Positions 1-8,523 of a stretch of 64,000 nucleotides of DNA are shown in pieces. The stretch comes from Oscillospiraceae bacterium (GTDB taxonomy: Bacteria > Bacillota > Clostridia > Oscillospirales > Oscillospiraceae). Each line of letters opens with the position of its first letter. The stretch's first letter is position 1. Both the position numbers and the translations under genes were made by a program. The DNA is taken from the NCBI GenBank assembly GCA_017434755.1, contig JAFRER010000021.1, positions 217,375 to 281,374 on the forward strand. The letters run 5' to 3'. The notes beneath the pieces are model-generated. The model saw only the letters and a program-made list of their open reading frames with translations. It was not told the origin of the DNA and ran no database searches.

Positions 1-1454
1 TGGTCGAGGTGCTTGAGGGAGACCATCTCATCGAAGAGCTGCTCGATGAACGCATCGTCCACGGTCTTTTTCCTCCTCACGCCCTTCACGGCCTCCTCGA
101 TCAGCTGGCCCGCGGCATCCCTGACCGAGGCCGAACCGTTGAACACAGGGGTGACGAATGTGTTGGCGGTGTTCTCCATAAGGAGCTTCGTTGCGGCGAT
201 CTTGATGTCGTAATACTTGTCGTTGTTCTCCCCTGCCCGCGAAAGATAATCCGTATATTCGTCCGACTGCTGCGCCTTGGAAGTGACAGGGACATAGCCC
301 TCGGTCTCGGCATAGGCCGTCTGGACACCGTTGGAGAGCAGGAACTGGGTGAATAGCCACGAGGCGAGGACCTCCTGCGAGTCCTTCTTGTTGAACACGC
401 ACACAGACGGTCCCTGGGAGATCATCTGCGGATGCTCCGGATCGTACTGGGGGATGGTCATCACGGCGGTGTCGAACTCCACGACCTGATCCTCCGGGAT
501 GTCCAGGAGCGGGGCCTTGCTGCCCATCCACGTGGCGCCCGCGGTGGAGTCTATGCTGAAGATGTTCTGCCCGGCGTTGAGGTAGTTGGCCGGGTAGCTG
601 GAGATCTTGAAAGTGGAGAAAGAACCGCTCTTCGAGTGCTCCGCTATCTCTAGGAGGATGTCCTTCGTAGTGTCGTTGAACAGGAGGACGTTGCCGTTTT
701 CGTCGGAGTATGGCGCGTCGAGCTGCTTGAGCATGGAGATCATCATGTTGTCCGTGGACTTATAGATGAAGGGGATCATGACCTTCTGCCCGTTCACCTT
801 GTAGTTCCCTGCGGAATCCTTCTCCATGGCCTTTTCCGAGACCTCCCACACGAAGTCCCAGGTGAGGGTCTCCGGCAGCTCATAGCCGAGCTTGTTCAGC
901 AATGTGACGTTGATGAAGCAGGCCTCTGTGGAGCGCATGAAGGGCAGAGCATAGAGCTCGCTGTCTATGTAACACTCGTTCAGAAACTCCGGGATCACCT
1001 CATCGGGCGTCGGTGAATCGAAGCGGATCTCGCTGCCGCCGAGGCCGAAACGTTCGTCGGTGAGCAGGTCGTCGAGCACCACCATGACCTCCGAGCCCGT
1101 TTTGTATGTCGCTATATGGTCCGGGTAGGTAATGCAGACGTTGGGCGTGGTGTCTGTGGAGATGTTGGTCAGAACATCCTGATAGATCCTGCCGTAGTCC
1201 GTATAGAGCTTGAGCGTGACAGTGATATTCGGGTAGATGGCCTCAAAGTCCGAGATGGCCTTCCGGTAGATCTCCACCTGGGTCTTGTTCGTGTCGTTCT
1301 TGGCCCAGAAAACGATCTCGAAGTTCCGGTCCGTGTCGAAATGGTCGGGCACCTCGAAGGCGTTCCTCTTCCGCGAGCCGTGGCAGCCCGTGAAGAGGGC
1401 GAGCACCATGAGCGCTGTGAGCAGAAGGCAGAGGGTTTTCTTCAGCTTTTTCAT
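1..1454 (-). CDS. ABC transporter sugar-binding lipoprotein (partial, C-terminus beyond window start)
   Basis: Extracellular solute-binding protein (family 1 type) of an ABC importer. About 484 codons are visible with no stop before base 1, so the 3' end lies outside. The N-terminus has a lysine-rich start, a hydrophobic stretch and the lipobox-like LFTGC at about residues 19-23, so it should be a lipoprotein on the outer face of the membrane. A conserved-looking segment (FEIVFWAKND, then an ITVTLKLY strand) is typical of carbohydrate-binding family members. The ATG overlaps the stop of the upstream permease by 4 bp (ATGA), which fixes the start and shows co-transcription with the permeases and the ATPase. 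The ligand cannot be told from sequence; linkage to the citrate-branch genes is unusual. Confidence 0.9.
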   Translation of the reverse strand, partial: MKKLKKTLCLLLTALMVLALFTGCHGSRKRNAFEVPDHFDTDRNFEIVFWAKNDTNKTQVEIYRKAISDFEAIYPNITVTLKLYTDYGRIYQDVLTNISTDTTPNVCITYPDHIATYKTGSEVMVVLDDLLTDERFGLGGSEIRFDSPTPDEVIPEFLNECYIDSELYALPFMRSTEACFINVTLLNKLGYELPETLTWDFVWEVSEKAMEKDSAGNYKVNGQKVMIPFIYKSTDNMMISMLKQLDAPYSDENGNVLLFNDTTKDILLEIAEHSKSGSFSTFKISSYPANYLNAGQNIFSIDSTAGATWMGSKAPLLDIPEDQVVEFDTAVMTIPQYDPEHPQMISQGPSVCVFNKKDSQEVLASWLFTQFLLSNGVQTAYAETEGYVPVTSKAQQSDEYTDYLSRAGENNDKYYDIKIAATKLLMENTANTFVTPVFNGSASVRDAAGQLIEEAVKGVRRKKTVDDAFIEQLFDEMVSLKHLD

Positions 1455-2329
1455 CCCTTGGTGCCTCCTCTCGAAACGCCCTCCATGATCTTCTTGTGGA
1501 AGATGAGGAAGATCACGATCAGCGGCACGGAGATGGAGACAACCGCCGCCATCATCGCGGGGATGTTTTCACGGCCGAAGCCGTTCTCCCGGATCTCCTG
1601 TATGCCGTTAGACACAAGGAAATACGCCTGGTCATCGGTGATGAGACGGGGCCACACATAGGAGTTCCAGCACTCGATCACCTTGAGGATGATGATGGTT
1701 ATGATCGTTGGTCTGCAGATCGGCACCATCACCTTTAGCAGATACTTCATGTCCGATGTTCCGTCCACCTTGGCCGCCTTGTACAGGCTCTCCGGGATCC
1801 CCTCGAAGTTCTCCTTGAGCAGGTATATGTAAAACACGGAGGTCACCGAGGGGAGGATAAGGCCGGCGAAGGTGTTTCGCATGCCGAGGTTGGTGATGGT
1901 CTGGAAGTTCGTTATGATGACAAGCTCGTTCGGGATCATCATCAGGGCGAGGAAGAACGTGAACACAAGGTCCTTTCCCTTGAATTCGAGCCGCGAGAAC
2001 GCGAAGGCCGCGGGGATGATCACCGCCATCATGAGCGCCGTGGTTAGCAGCGTGAAGATGGCCGTGTTCAGGAAATACTTTCCGAGCGGGACCGCCGTGA
2101 ACGCGTCGGCATAGTTCTTGAGTGTTGGAGAAAGGGTGAAGAATTTGGGGACATACTCGGCGTTATAGGCGCTGTATGTCTTGAAGGAGGTGAGGATCAT
2201 CCAGTAGAAGGGGAAGAGCACCGTCAGCGCCCATACAGCGAGGAAGAAATAGATGAGCGTTTTCTTCACGATCCTTCTCGTGCGGGCTTTTTTCTCAATG
2301 ATTTCGTAATCAAGTCTGTCTTCCATCAT
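1451..2329 (-). CDS. ABC sugar transporter permease, MalG type
   Basis: Inner-membrane permease subunit of a carbohydrate importer (CUT1, MalG/UgpE-like). The protein opens with a charged cytoplasmic stretch and then TM1 (TLIYFFLAVWALTVLFPFYW). The EAA loop that contacts the ATPase reads ESLYKAAKVDGTSDMKYLLKV, matching the family pattern EAAxxDGAxxxxxFxxI. Two adjacent ATG codons (2329 and 2326) follow an AGGGAGG ribosome site; the second has the better spacing. It ends by overlapping the binding-protein start by 4 bp. About 292 residues, normal for the family. Confidence 0.92.
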   Translation of the reverse strand: MMEDRLDYEIIEKKARTRRIVKKTLIYFFLAVWALTVLFPFYWMILTSFKTYSAYNAEYVPKFFTLSPTLKNYADAFTAVPLGKYFLNTAIFTLLTTALMMAVIIPAAFAFSRLEFKGKDLVFTFFLALMMIPNELVIITNFQTITNLGMRNTFAGLILPSVTSVFYIYLLKENFEGIPESLYKAAKVDGTSDMKYLLKVMVPICRPTIITIIILKVIECWNSYVWPRLITDDQAYFLVSNGIQEIRENGFGRENIPAMMAAVVSISVPLIVIFLIFHKKIMEGVSRGGTKG

Positions 2330-2339
2330 TCCGCCTCCC

Positions 2340-3230
2340 TCAGTGCTGCACCTTGTTCCTGCTGACGAGGAGATTGATGCAGGTGATCGTGAGGACCACG
2401 GCAAACAGGATCAGCGCCGCGGCGGACGCGTAGGAGGGGTAGCCTCCGCTGTTTCCGTAGAGCATATCGTATATATAGCCGACCATGGTGTTCATCCCGG
2501 CGGCGTTCAGATCCGTGCCGAACAGGGCAACAGCGTCGCTGTAGGCCTTGAAGGCGCCGATGAAGCCGGTAATGACAAGATAGAATATCATCGGCGAGAT
2601 CATCGGCAGCGTGATCCTTGTGAAGATCCTTCCGGGCGGCGTGGCATCGATCTTCGCGGCGTTGTAGTAATCCTGGTTCACCGAGGCGAGCGCGCTGGTG
2701 AGGATGAGGATCTTGAAGGGCATGACCACCCAGACCGTATAGAAGCACAGGACGAACATTTTGGCCCAGTAGGGGCCGGTGATGAAGTCCACCGAGCTGC
2801 CGCCGAAAGCATTGATCAGGAGATTGACGAGGCCCTCGGAATAGGCCGTCTTCTTGAACAGGATCATGAAAACGAGGCCGACGGCGAGGGTATTGGTCAC
2901 GTAGGGAAGGAAATAGACTGTCTGGAAAAGTTCCTTCACCTTTTTGATGGAGCTTAGCCCCAGAGAGATCAGCAGAGCGATCCCTGTGGAGAGCGGGACG
3001 GTTATGATGACGAGGATGAAGGTGTTTTTCACCGCCTGCAGGAAATAGGGATCGTGCAGGACGTAGGAGAAGTTATAGAAGCCGGTGCCCCAGAAGGTCT
3101 GCGAGGCGGAATTGTAGCCCTCCTCCATGGAGTAGACGAATACGTCCACGAGCGGATACACCATGAAGGCTCCGAGAAACAGGATCGCCGGCAGAAGCCA
3201 GAGCCAGGCTTTCAGATTTCTGCTCTTCAT
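2340..3230 (-). CDS. ABC sugar transporter permease, MalF type
   Basis: Partner permease of the same importer (MalF/UgpA-like), 296 residues with about six TM segments, the first at LWLLPAILFLGAFMVYPLVDVFVYS. The EAA loop appears as NQDYYNAAKIDATPPGRIFTR. I start it at the ATG at 3230, which follows GAGGGGGAA at good spacing, rather than at the upstream in-frame ATG at 3287. It lies 10 bp before the MalG-type gene and 19 bp after the ATPase gene, so the four transporter genes form one unit. Confidence 0.92.
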   Translation of the reverse strand: MKSRNLKAWLWLLPAILFLGAFMVYPLVDVFVYSMEEGYNSASQTFWGTGFYNFSYVLHDPYFLQAVKNTFILVIITVPLSTGIALLISLGLSSIKKVKELFQTVYFLPYVTNTLAVGLVFMILFKKTAYSEGLVNLLINAFGGSSVDFITGPYWAKMFVLCFYTVWVVMPFKILILTSALASVNQDYYNAAKIDATPPGRIFTRITLPMISPMIFYLVITGFIGAFKAYSDAVALFGTDLNAAGMNTMVGYIYDMLYGNSGGYPSYASAAALILFAVVLTITCINLLVSRNKVQH

Positions 3231-3249
3231 TGTTGTTCCCCCTCGACCG

Positions 3250-4350
3250 TCAGCAGCTGAAGGGTATGTTCTCTTCCGTTTCCACATCGAAAAGGAAGAG
3301 TTTTTTCGGCTTCACGGAGAAGCAGACCGTTTCGGAACCGGCATCGATCTCGTTTTCGGTGCTGATGATCGCGCGGATGTTCTCGCTTGCCGCCGAGGGA
3401 TGCGTCGCCACCACACTGGTGTCTCTGCCCATGACCTCAACGGCCTCGAGCCCGCAGCGCAGCGCGCCGTCTTTGCTGAGGACGAAGCCCTCGGGACGGA
3501 TGCCGACCCAGACCACCCTGTCCTCCACACCGTTCACGGAGAGGACTTCGTCCTCGCCGATGTACAGCTTTCCGCCGCTCACCCTGCCGCTGAACACGTT
3601 GATGGCGGGGGTTCCGAGGAACTTAGCGACGAAGAGATTCGCCGGTCTGTCATAGACCTCCTGCGGCTTTCCGATCTGGTGCACGGCGCCCGCCTTCATC
3701 ACCACGATCATGTCGGAGATGCTCATGGCCTCCTCCTGGTCATGGGTGACGAATATGGTCGTGATGCCCGTCTCCCGCTGGATCCTGCGGATCTCCTCCC
3801 TCGTCTGCAGACGGAGCCTCGCATCGAGGTTGGACAGCGGCTCGTCGAGAAGCAGCACACGCGGACGCTTCACCAAAGCTCTGGCTATCGCCACGCGCTG
3901 CTGCTGGCCGCCGGAGAGCTCGGAGGGCTTTCTGTCCATCAGCTGGTCGATCTGGACGAGTTTTGCGGCCTCCTCCGCCTTGGCGGACATCGCCTCTTTG
4001 GAGAGTTTCTCCGCGCCTTTGAGGTTTTCCAGCGGGAACGTGATGTTCTTCCGGACCGTCAGATGCGGATAGAGCGCGTAGTTCTGGAACACCAGCCCTA
4101 CTCCTCTGTTCTCGGGCGGCAAATCTGTCACGTCGTCATCACCGAAGAATATCCGACCGCTGGTCGGCGTCTCAAGCCCGGAGATCAGGTTCAGGGTAGT
4201 GCTTTTGCCGCAGCCGGAAGGTCCCAGAAGTCCTATAAGCTTTCCGTCCGGGATCTCGAAATCGAAATCGTCAACGGCCACGACCTCTTCCTTGATCTTT
4301 TTGTTTCGGTTGGGGAATCTCTTGGTAAGATGCTGCAATACAACTTTCAT
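3250..4350 (-). CDS. ABC sugar transporter ATPase, MsmK/UgpC-like
   Basis: Cytoplasmic ATPase that powers the adjoining importer. Walker A (GPSGCGKST) is at residues 43-51, the Q-loop at about 89 (FQNYALYPH), the signature LSGGQQQR at 145-152, and Walker B with LLLDEP at 166-171, followed by the switch histidine in FVTHDQEEAMS. The roughly 110 C-terminal residues after the nucleotide-binding domain correspond to the TOBE/MalK regulatory domain, which gives the family length of about 366. It begins only 57 bp after the isocitrate dehydrogenase stop, with no terminator seen between them, so it is probably read through from the citrate operon. It is encoded in cis with its own permeases rather than being a stand-alone shared ATPase. 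Confidence 0.95.
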   Translation of the reverse strand: MKVVLQHLTKRFPNRNKKIKEEVVAVDDFDFEIPDGKLIGLLGPSGCGKSTTLNLISGLETPTSGRIFFGDDDVTDLPPENRGVGLVFQNYALYPHLTVRKNITFPLENLKGAEKLSKEAMSAKAEEAAKLVQIDQLMDRKPSELSGGQQQRVAIARALVKRPRVLLLDEPLSNLDARLRLQTREEIRRIQRETGITTIFVTHDQEEAMSISDMIVVMKAGAVHQIGKPQEVYDRPANLFVAKFLGTPAINVFSGRVSGGKLYIGEDEVLSVNGVEDRVVWVGIRPEGFVLSKDGALRCGLEAVEVMGRDTSVVATHPSAASENIRAIISTENEIDAGSETVCFSVKPKKLFLFDVETEENIPFSC

Positions 4351-4406
4351 ACGCTTGTCCCTCAGCTTTCATCCCGTATATCTGTAATTAATGTCTGCTT
4401 CTTTTA

Positions 4407-5612
4407 TTATGGCTCCAGCCTTTCCGCCACGGCGGAGAGAAATTCTTCGGTCGAGACATAGTTCTCCGTCCGATCCGAAAGGAGCGCGATATCCCTTGTC
4501 ATTATACCATCCGCGAGCGTTTCGCGGCAGGCTTTTTCGAGCCGCTCCGCAAATTCTTCCAGAGCGGGCAGACAGTCCTTTTCCCCTCTTTTCTTCAATG
4601 CCCCGCTCCATGCGAAGATGGTGGCGACCGGGTTGGTGCTGGTCTTCTCTCCCTTGAGCCATCTGTAATAATGGCGGGTGACAGTCCCGTGGGCAGCCTC
4701 GAATTCGTAGCCGCCGTCTGGCGATACCAGCACCGAGCTCATCATGGCCACGGAGCCGAAGGCGCTCGACACCATGTCGCTCATCACGTCACCGTCGTAG
4801 TTCTTGCAGGCCCATATGAAACCGCCTTCCGAGCGCATCACCCGCGCGACCGCGTCATCGATGAGCGTGTAAAAGTATTTGATGCCGAGGCTCTCGAATT
4901 CCGGCCTGACTTTTTCATACTCCTCCTCGAAGATCTCCCGGAATCTCCCGTCGTAGGTCCTGGCGATGGTGTCCTTAGAGCTGAACCAGAGGTCCTGCCG
5001 GAGATCGACGGCGTAGCGGAAGCAGGCAGCGGCAAAGCCCCGAATGCTCGCGTCCAGATTGTGCTGGGCCTGAAACACGGCAGGGCCGTTGGTCTTCTGT
5101 ACGGAGAGGGTCGTCTCTTTTCCGCTCTCGCCGCGGAAACGGAGGATGCATTCACCGGGCTCGTCCGTGCGCATGTCCACCGCCCGGTAGACATCGCCGT
5201 AGGCGTGGCGGGCAATGGTGATGGGCTTTTTCCACGATCGCACGGCCGGTTTGATGCTGTTTGTCACGATGGGCGTGCGGAAGATGGTGCCGCCCATAAT
5301 CGAGCGGATGGTGCCGTTCGGAGAGGGCCACATTCTCGTGAGCTCCGGATATTCCTCCATCCGCTTCCTATTGGGCGTGATAGTGGCGCATTTCACCGCC
5401 ACACCGTACTTTTTTGCGGCCTTTGCGGCCTCGGCGGTGATCCGGTCTTCCGTGGAATTGCGGCTGAGCAGGCCGAGGTCGTAATACTCCGTCTTCAGGT
5501 CAATGAACGGTTCTATGAGCCGCTCCCGGACCTGCTTCCAGATGATCCTTGCCATCTCGTCCCCGTCCATCTCGACGAGGGGCGTCGTCATTCTGATCTT
5601 TTCCATGCTCAT
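4407..5612 (-). CDS. icd: NADP-dependent isocitrate dehydrogenase
   Basis: Converts isocitrate to 2-oxoglutarate, CO2 and NADPH in the cytoplasm. The 401-residue protein has the dimeric (eukaryote-like, subfamily II) layout: TPLVEMDGDEMARIIW at the N-terminus, SPNGTIRSIMGGTIFR (substrate loop), RHAYGDVYRA, DDAVARVMRSEGGFIWACKNYDGDVMSD (metal-binding aspartates) and FEAAHGTVTRHYYR (NADP region). The ATG overlaps the aconitase stop by 4 bp (ATGA), so the upstream in-frame ATG at 5648 is less likely. Its place beside Re-citrate synthase and aconitase says it supplies 2-oxoglutarate for glutamate synthesis, with NADPH as a by-product. Confidence 0.95.
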   Translation of the reverse strand: MSMEKIRMTTPLVEMDGDEMARIIWKQVRERLIEPFIDLKTEYYDLGLLSRNSTEDRITAEAAKAAKKYGVAVKCATITPNRKRMEEYPELTRMWPSPNGTIRSIMGGTIFRTPIVTNSIKPAVRSWKKPITIARHAYGDVYRAVDMRTDEPGECILRFRGESGKETTLSVQKTNGPAVFQAQHNLDASIRGFAAACFRYAVDLRQDLWFSSKDTIARTYDGRFREIFEEEYEKVRPEFESLGIKYFYTLIDDAVARVMRSEGGFIWACKNYDGDVMSDMVSSAFGSVAMMSSVLVSPDGGYEFEAAHGTVTRHYYRWLKGEKTSTNPVATIFAWSGALKKRGEKDCLPALEEFAERLEKACRETLADGIMTRDIALLSDRTENYVSTEEFLSAVAERLEP

Positions 5613-7843
5613 TCCTCGTATCCCGCCGCGTAGTAATTCATCAGGCATCCCTCCGTGAGGATGCGCCGCTCCGCATCGGAAAGCCCGCGGCAGTAAAGCT
5701 TCAGAGGCATTCTGCCGCTGTCCGTGATGCGCACGGCGTCATATTCCTCCCTGCCGGAGAGGAGCCCCTCCCGGATCCCCGGGACGAAGATCCATTCGTC
5801 ATCGCTGAAGGGCGGGACATCTCTTTCCACGGTGAAGGGCACGATGCCCCAGTTTATGCAGTTGGAACGGTAGCGTTTGGTGGCATAATCAAAGCAGATG
5901 TTCGCAAAGCCCCCGAGCACTTTCTGGCAGGATGCCGCCTGCTCCCTTGCAGAGCCGTCCCCCGGCCTTCTCGCAAAGATGCAGGAGCCGACTGTGGTGC
6001 TCTCCGGCAAGGCGCCAAGCTTCTTCAGCAGGTCTGTGAGCGCCGGATCCGCTTCGCCTTTCTCCCTTGCCTGTTCCATGGCGCGTATCTTTTTGCTCCT
6101 GCCCACATAGCCCGGCACCCGCCTTGAGAGTGCGAATTCCGAGAGTGCCTCGGGGTTCGACCGGTAGCTCGAGGTCTCACCCGAAGGAATGAGCTCATCG
6201 GTGGTGGTCACATCGTCTTCGATCACGGCGCAGATCTTCAGGAGCAGATCATCTCCGAGCGCGGGCATCTCCGGCCAGTCCTTTATGTTCGGTCCGAACC
6301 GCAGTTCCGCAGAGGGATCCGCCCTGCCGAAGAAGAACCCGCAGCGTTTTTCGTAGATCCCGCCGCTGAATACGTATTCATGCTCCTCCACGGAGTAATC
6401 GATATCCGTCGCCGCCGTGAGGATGCCGCCGTTGGCGGCCGTAGCCGCGATGGATCGCGCGTCCATCAGTGCAACCGCAGCGATCTGTCCAGCGGCAGGC
6501 TTGGAGCCCTCCCGGTTGGCAAAATTCCGCGTGGCGTGCCGGATCGACAGCGTTCCGTTGGCGGGCGTGTCCCCCGCACCGAAGCAGGGGCCGCAGAAGC
6601 AGGGCTTCATCACGGCACCGGCCTCGATGAGATCGGCGGCAATGCCGTCCTTCAGGACCGCGAGGTTCACCGGAGCCGAGGAGGGATAGACCGAGAGGTC
6701 GAAATAGCCGTTTCCGATACTCTTTCCCCTGAGAATGGCCGCGGCCTCGAGGATGTTCTCATACATCCCGCCCGCGCAGCCAACTATTACGCCCTGGTCG
6801 CAGCGGACTCTGCCTTCATCATCGATGCAGCGGCTGAGGTCCATCTTCACCTTGCCGCCGAGCGCCTTGTTGCATTCGGTCTCTATCTCCTCGAAGATCC
6901 CGCGCGGGTCCGCCTTCAGCTCGTGTATGGTATAGGCTTTTGAGGGGTGGAACGGAAGGGCGATCATGCTCTCCATGGCGCTCAGATCCACGGTGACCAT
7001 GGCGTCGTAATACGCGCCGTCCTCCGGCATGAGTTTGCGGAAGTCCCCCGCCCTGCCTACATTTTCATAGAAGCGGCGCACCGTTTCGTCCGTGACCCAG
7101 ATGGAGCTCAGGCAGCCGGTCTCCGTTGTCATCACGTCGATCCCCGTGCGGAAATCCATGCTGAGCTTCTCGATCCCCGGCCCGGCAAACTCCAGGATCC
7201 GGTTCTTCACAAAGCCGTCCGGGAAGAGCGCCCCGGCCATTGCGATGGCCACGTCATGCGGGCCTATCCCGTGCGGCACCTTGCCTTTCACATATACCAG
7301 CACCACCTCGGGAGCGTCGATGTCCCAGGTATTGCCGAGGAGCTGCTTGACGAGTTCCCCGCCGCCCTCGCCCACGGCGAGCGTGCCGTAGCAGCCGTAA
7401 CGCGTGTGGGAGTCGGAGCCGAGGATCATTTTCCCGCAGCCGGCGAGCATCTCCCTTGCAAACTGGTGGATCACCGCTTGGTTCGCCGGCACGTAGATGC
7501 CGCCGTATTTCTTCGCGGCGGAAAGGCCGAAAGCATGGTCGTCCTCGTTTATCGTGCCGCCGACGGCGCAGAGGCTGTTGTGGCAGTTGGTAAGCGCGTA
7601 GGGGATCGGAAACTCCTTCATCCCGGAGGCACGGGCTGTCTGAATGATCCCCACATAGGTTATGTCGTGGGAGATCATGGCATCGTAGCCGATGTGCATT
7701 CTCCCGTCCGCTCCGTCTTTCTTCTCATGGGCACGGAGGATCCGGTAAGCCATGGTCTTTTCCCTGGCAGCAGCGTCTTTTTCCGGAGCATCCGTCGGGA
7801 TGCCGTTTTTCAGATACACCCCGGACGCTTTTCTCTCTATCAT
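5609..7843 (-). CDS. Aconitase family hydratase
   Basis: Iron-sulfur hydro-lyase expected to isomerise citrate to isocitrate. 744 residues from the ATG at 7843, which follows GGAGGA at the end of gntR; the open frame continues upstream, but that stretch overlaps gntR and is not aconitase-like. The candidate [4Fe-4S] cysteines are in VGCAGG (about C356) and KPCFCGPCFGAGD (C417 and C420). The first motif differs from the common GSCTN form, as in the bacterial clade often annotated simply as hydratase. The C-terminal swivel domain contains TTDELIPSGETSSYRSNP and NWGIVPF. It sits between gntR (7 bp gap) and icd (4 bp overlap). Homoaconitase or another hydratase is possible by sequence, but the neighbours favour citrate. 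Confidence 0.9.
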   Translation of the reverse strand: MIERKASGVYLKNGIPTDAPEKDAAAREKTMAYRILRAHEKKDGADGRMHIGYDAMISHDITYVGIIQTARASGMKEFPIPYALTNCHNSLCAVGGTINEDDHAFGLSAAKKYGGIYVPANQAVIHQFAREMLAGCGKMILGSDSHTRYGCYGTLAVGEGGGELVKQLLGNTWDIDAPEVVLVYVKGKVPHGIGPHDVAIAMAGALFPDGFVKNRILEFAGPGIEKLSMDFRTGIDVMTTETGCLSSIWVTDETVRRFYENVGRAGDFRKLMPEDGAYYDAMVTVDLSAMESMIALPFHPSKAYTIHELKADPRGIFEEIETECNKALGGKVKMDLSRCIDDEGRVRCDQGVIVGCAGGMYENILEAAAILRGKSIGNGYFDLSVYPSSAPVNLAVLKDGIAADLIEAGAVMKPCFCGPCFGAGDTPANGTLSIRHATRNFANREGSKPAAGQIAAVALMDARSIAATAANGGILTAATDIDYSVEEHEYVFSGGIYEKRCGFFFGRADPSAELRFGPNIKDWPEMPALGDDLLLKICAVIEDDVTTTDELIPSGETSSYRSNPEALSEFALSRRVPGYVGRSKKIRAMEQAREKGEADPALTDLLKKLGALPESTTVGSCIFARRPGDGSAREQAASCQKVLGGFANICFDYATKRYRSNCINWGIVPFTVERDVPPFSDDEWIFVPGIREGLLSGREEYDAVRITDSGRMPLKLYCRGLSDAERRILTEGCLMNYYAAGYEE

Positions 7844-7850
7844 CACTGTT

Positions 7851-8504
7851 TCATTCCTCCGCATCGGCGCGCTCGTTGAAGTACTGTCTCGCATTGCCGG
7901 CGTGCCGCTCCATGGCAGCCTTCGCCTTATTCCCGTCTCTCTTCTCCAAAGCGGCAAGGATGGCCTTATGCTCTTCGAACGAGCGCTCCGCACGGCTCTC
8001 GTTTTCCAGAGAGGCCTTGCGCACCTTCTGGAGCTTGTTCAGGAGCGGCAGGAGCGTGTCGCTCCAGACAACGCTGCCCGCTGCCTCATAGATCTTTCTG
8101 TGGAACTCGCTGTCGAGTTCCTTGATCTTCTCGGAGTCGTGCTTGGCAAGATAGAACTCCTGCAGTTCCAGATTCTCTTTCAGTCCGGCGAGCTGCTCAT
8201 CGCTGATGCCGGCGGCGCAGGCCGCGGCAGCGAGGCCTTCCACGCTCTCCCGGATCGTGAAGAGCACCCGCGCATCATCGTCGCTTATGCCGAGGACCGT
8301 CACGCCCTTGCCGCTGCTGTCTATGATATGCTCCTGCTCCAGCCTTTTGAGCGCCTCTCTCACAGGTGTCCTGCTCACGCCGAGCTCCTCGCAGAGCTTC
8401 ATTTCCGTGAGCACCGTACCCCGCGCGTATTTGCCGCTGAGTATGTCTGCCTCGAGCCGGTCGAATACCTGATCCGCCAGCGAGACTGATTTATACATGA
8501 TCAT
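7851..8504 (-). CDS. GntR-family transcriptional regulator, FCD (FadR) subfamily
   Basis: DNA-binding repressor or activator of 217 residues. The winged helix-turn-helix is at about residues 8-70, with the hallmark CEELGVSRTPVREALKRLEQEHII. The C-terminal all-helical FCD ligand domain contains the metal-ligand pattern DSEFHRKIYEAAG and later HKAILAALEKRD and MERHAGNARQ; ligands in this subfamily are often carboxylic acids. It lies inside the citrate operon, between the citrate synthase and aconitase genes. The perfect palindrome that overlaps the operon promoter at 9919-9940 has a TTGTATACAA core and is its likely target. Effector unknown; citrate or 2-oxoglutarate would make sense. Confidence 0.93.
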   Translation of the reverse strand: MIMYKSVSLADQVFDRLEADILSGKYARGTVLTEMKLCEELGVSRTPVREALKRLEQEHIIDSSGKGVTVLGISDDDARVLFTIRESVEGLAAAACAAGISDEQLAGLKENLELQEFYLAKHDSEKIKELDSEFHRKIYEAAGSVVWSDTLLPLLNKLQKVRKASLENESRAERSFEEHKAILAALEKRDGNKAKAAMERHAGNARQYFNERADAEE

Positions 8505-8523
8505 GTCCTTCTTCCCTCCCGTT

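Noticed and set aside
3163-4461. A 432-codon plus-strand open frame
   Set aside because: It is antisense to the ABC ATPase gene, whose Walker and signature motifs are intact, and shows no protein family features.
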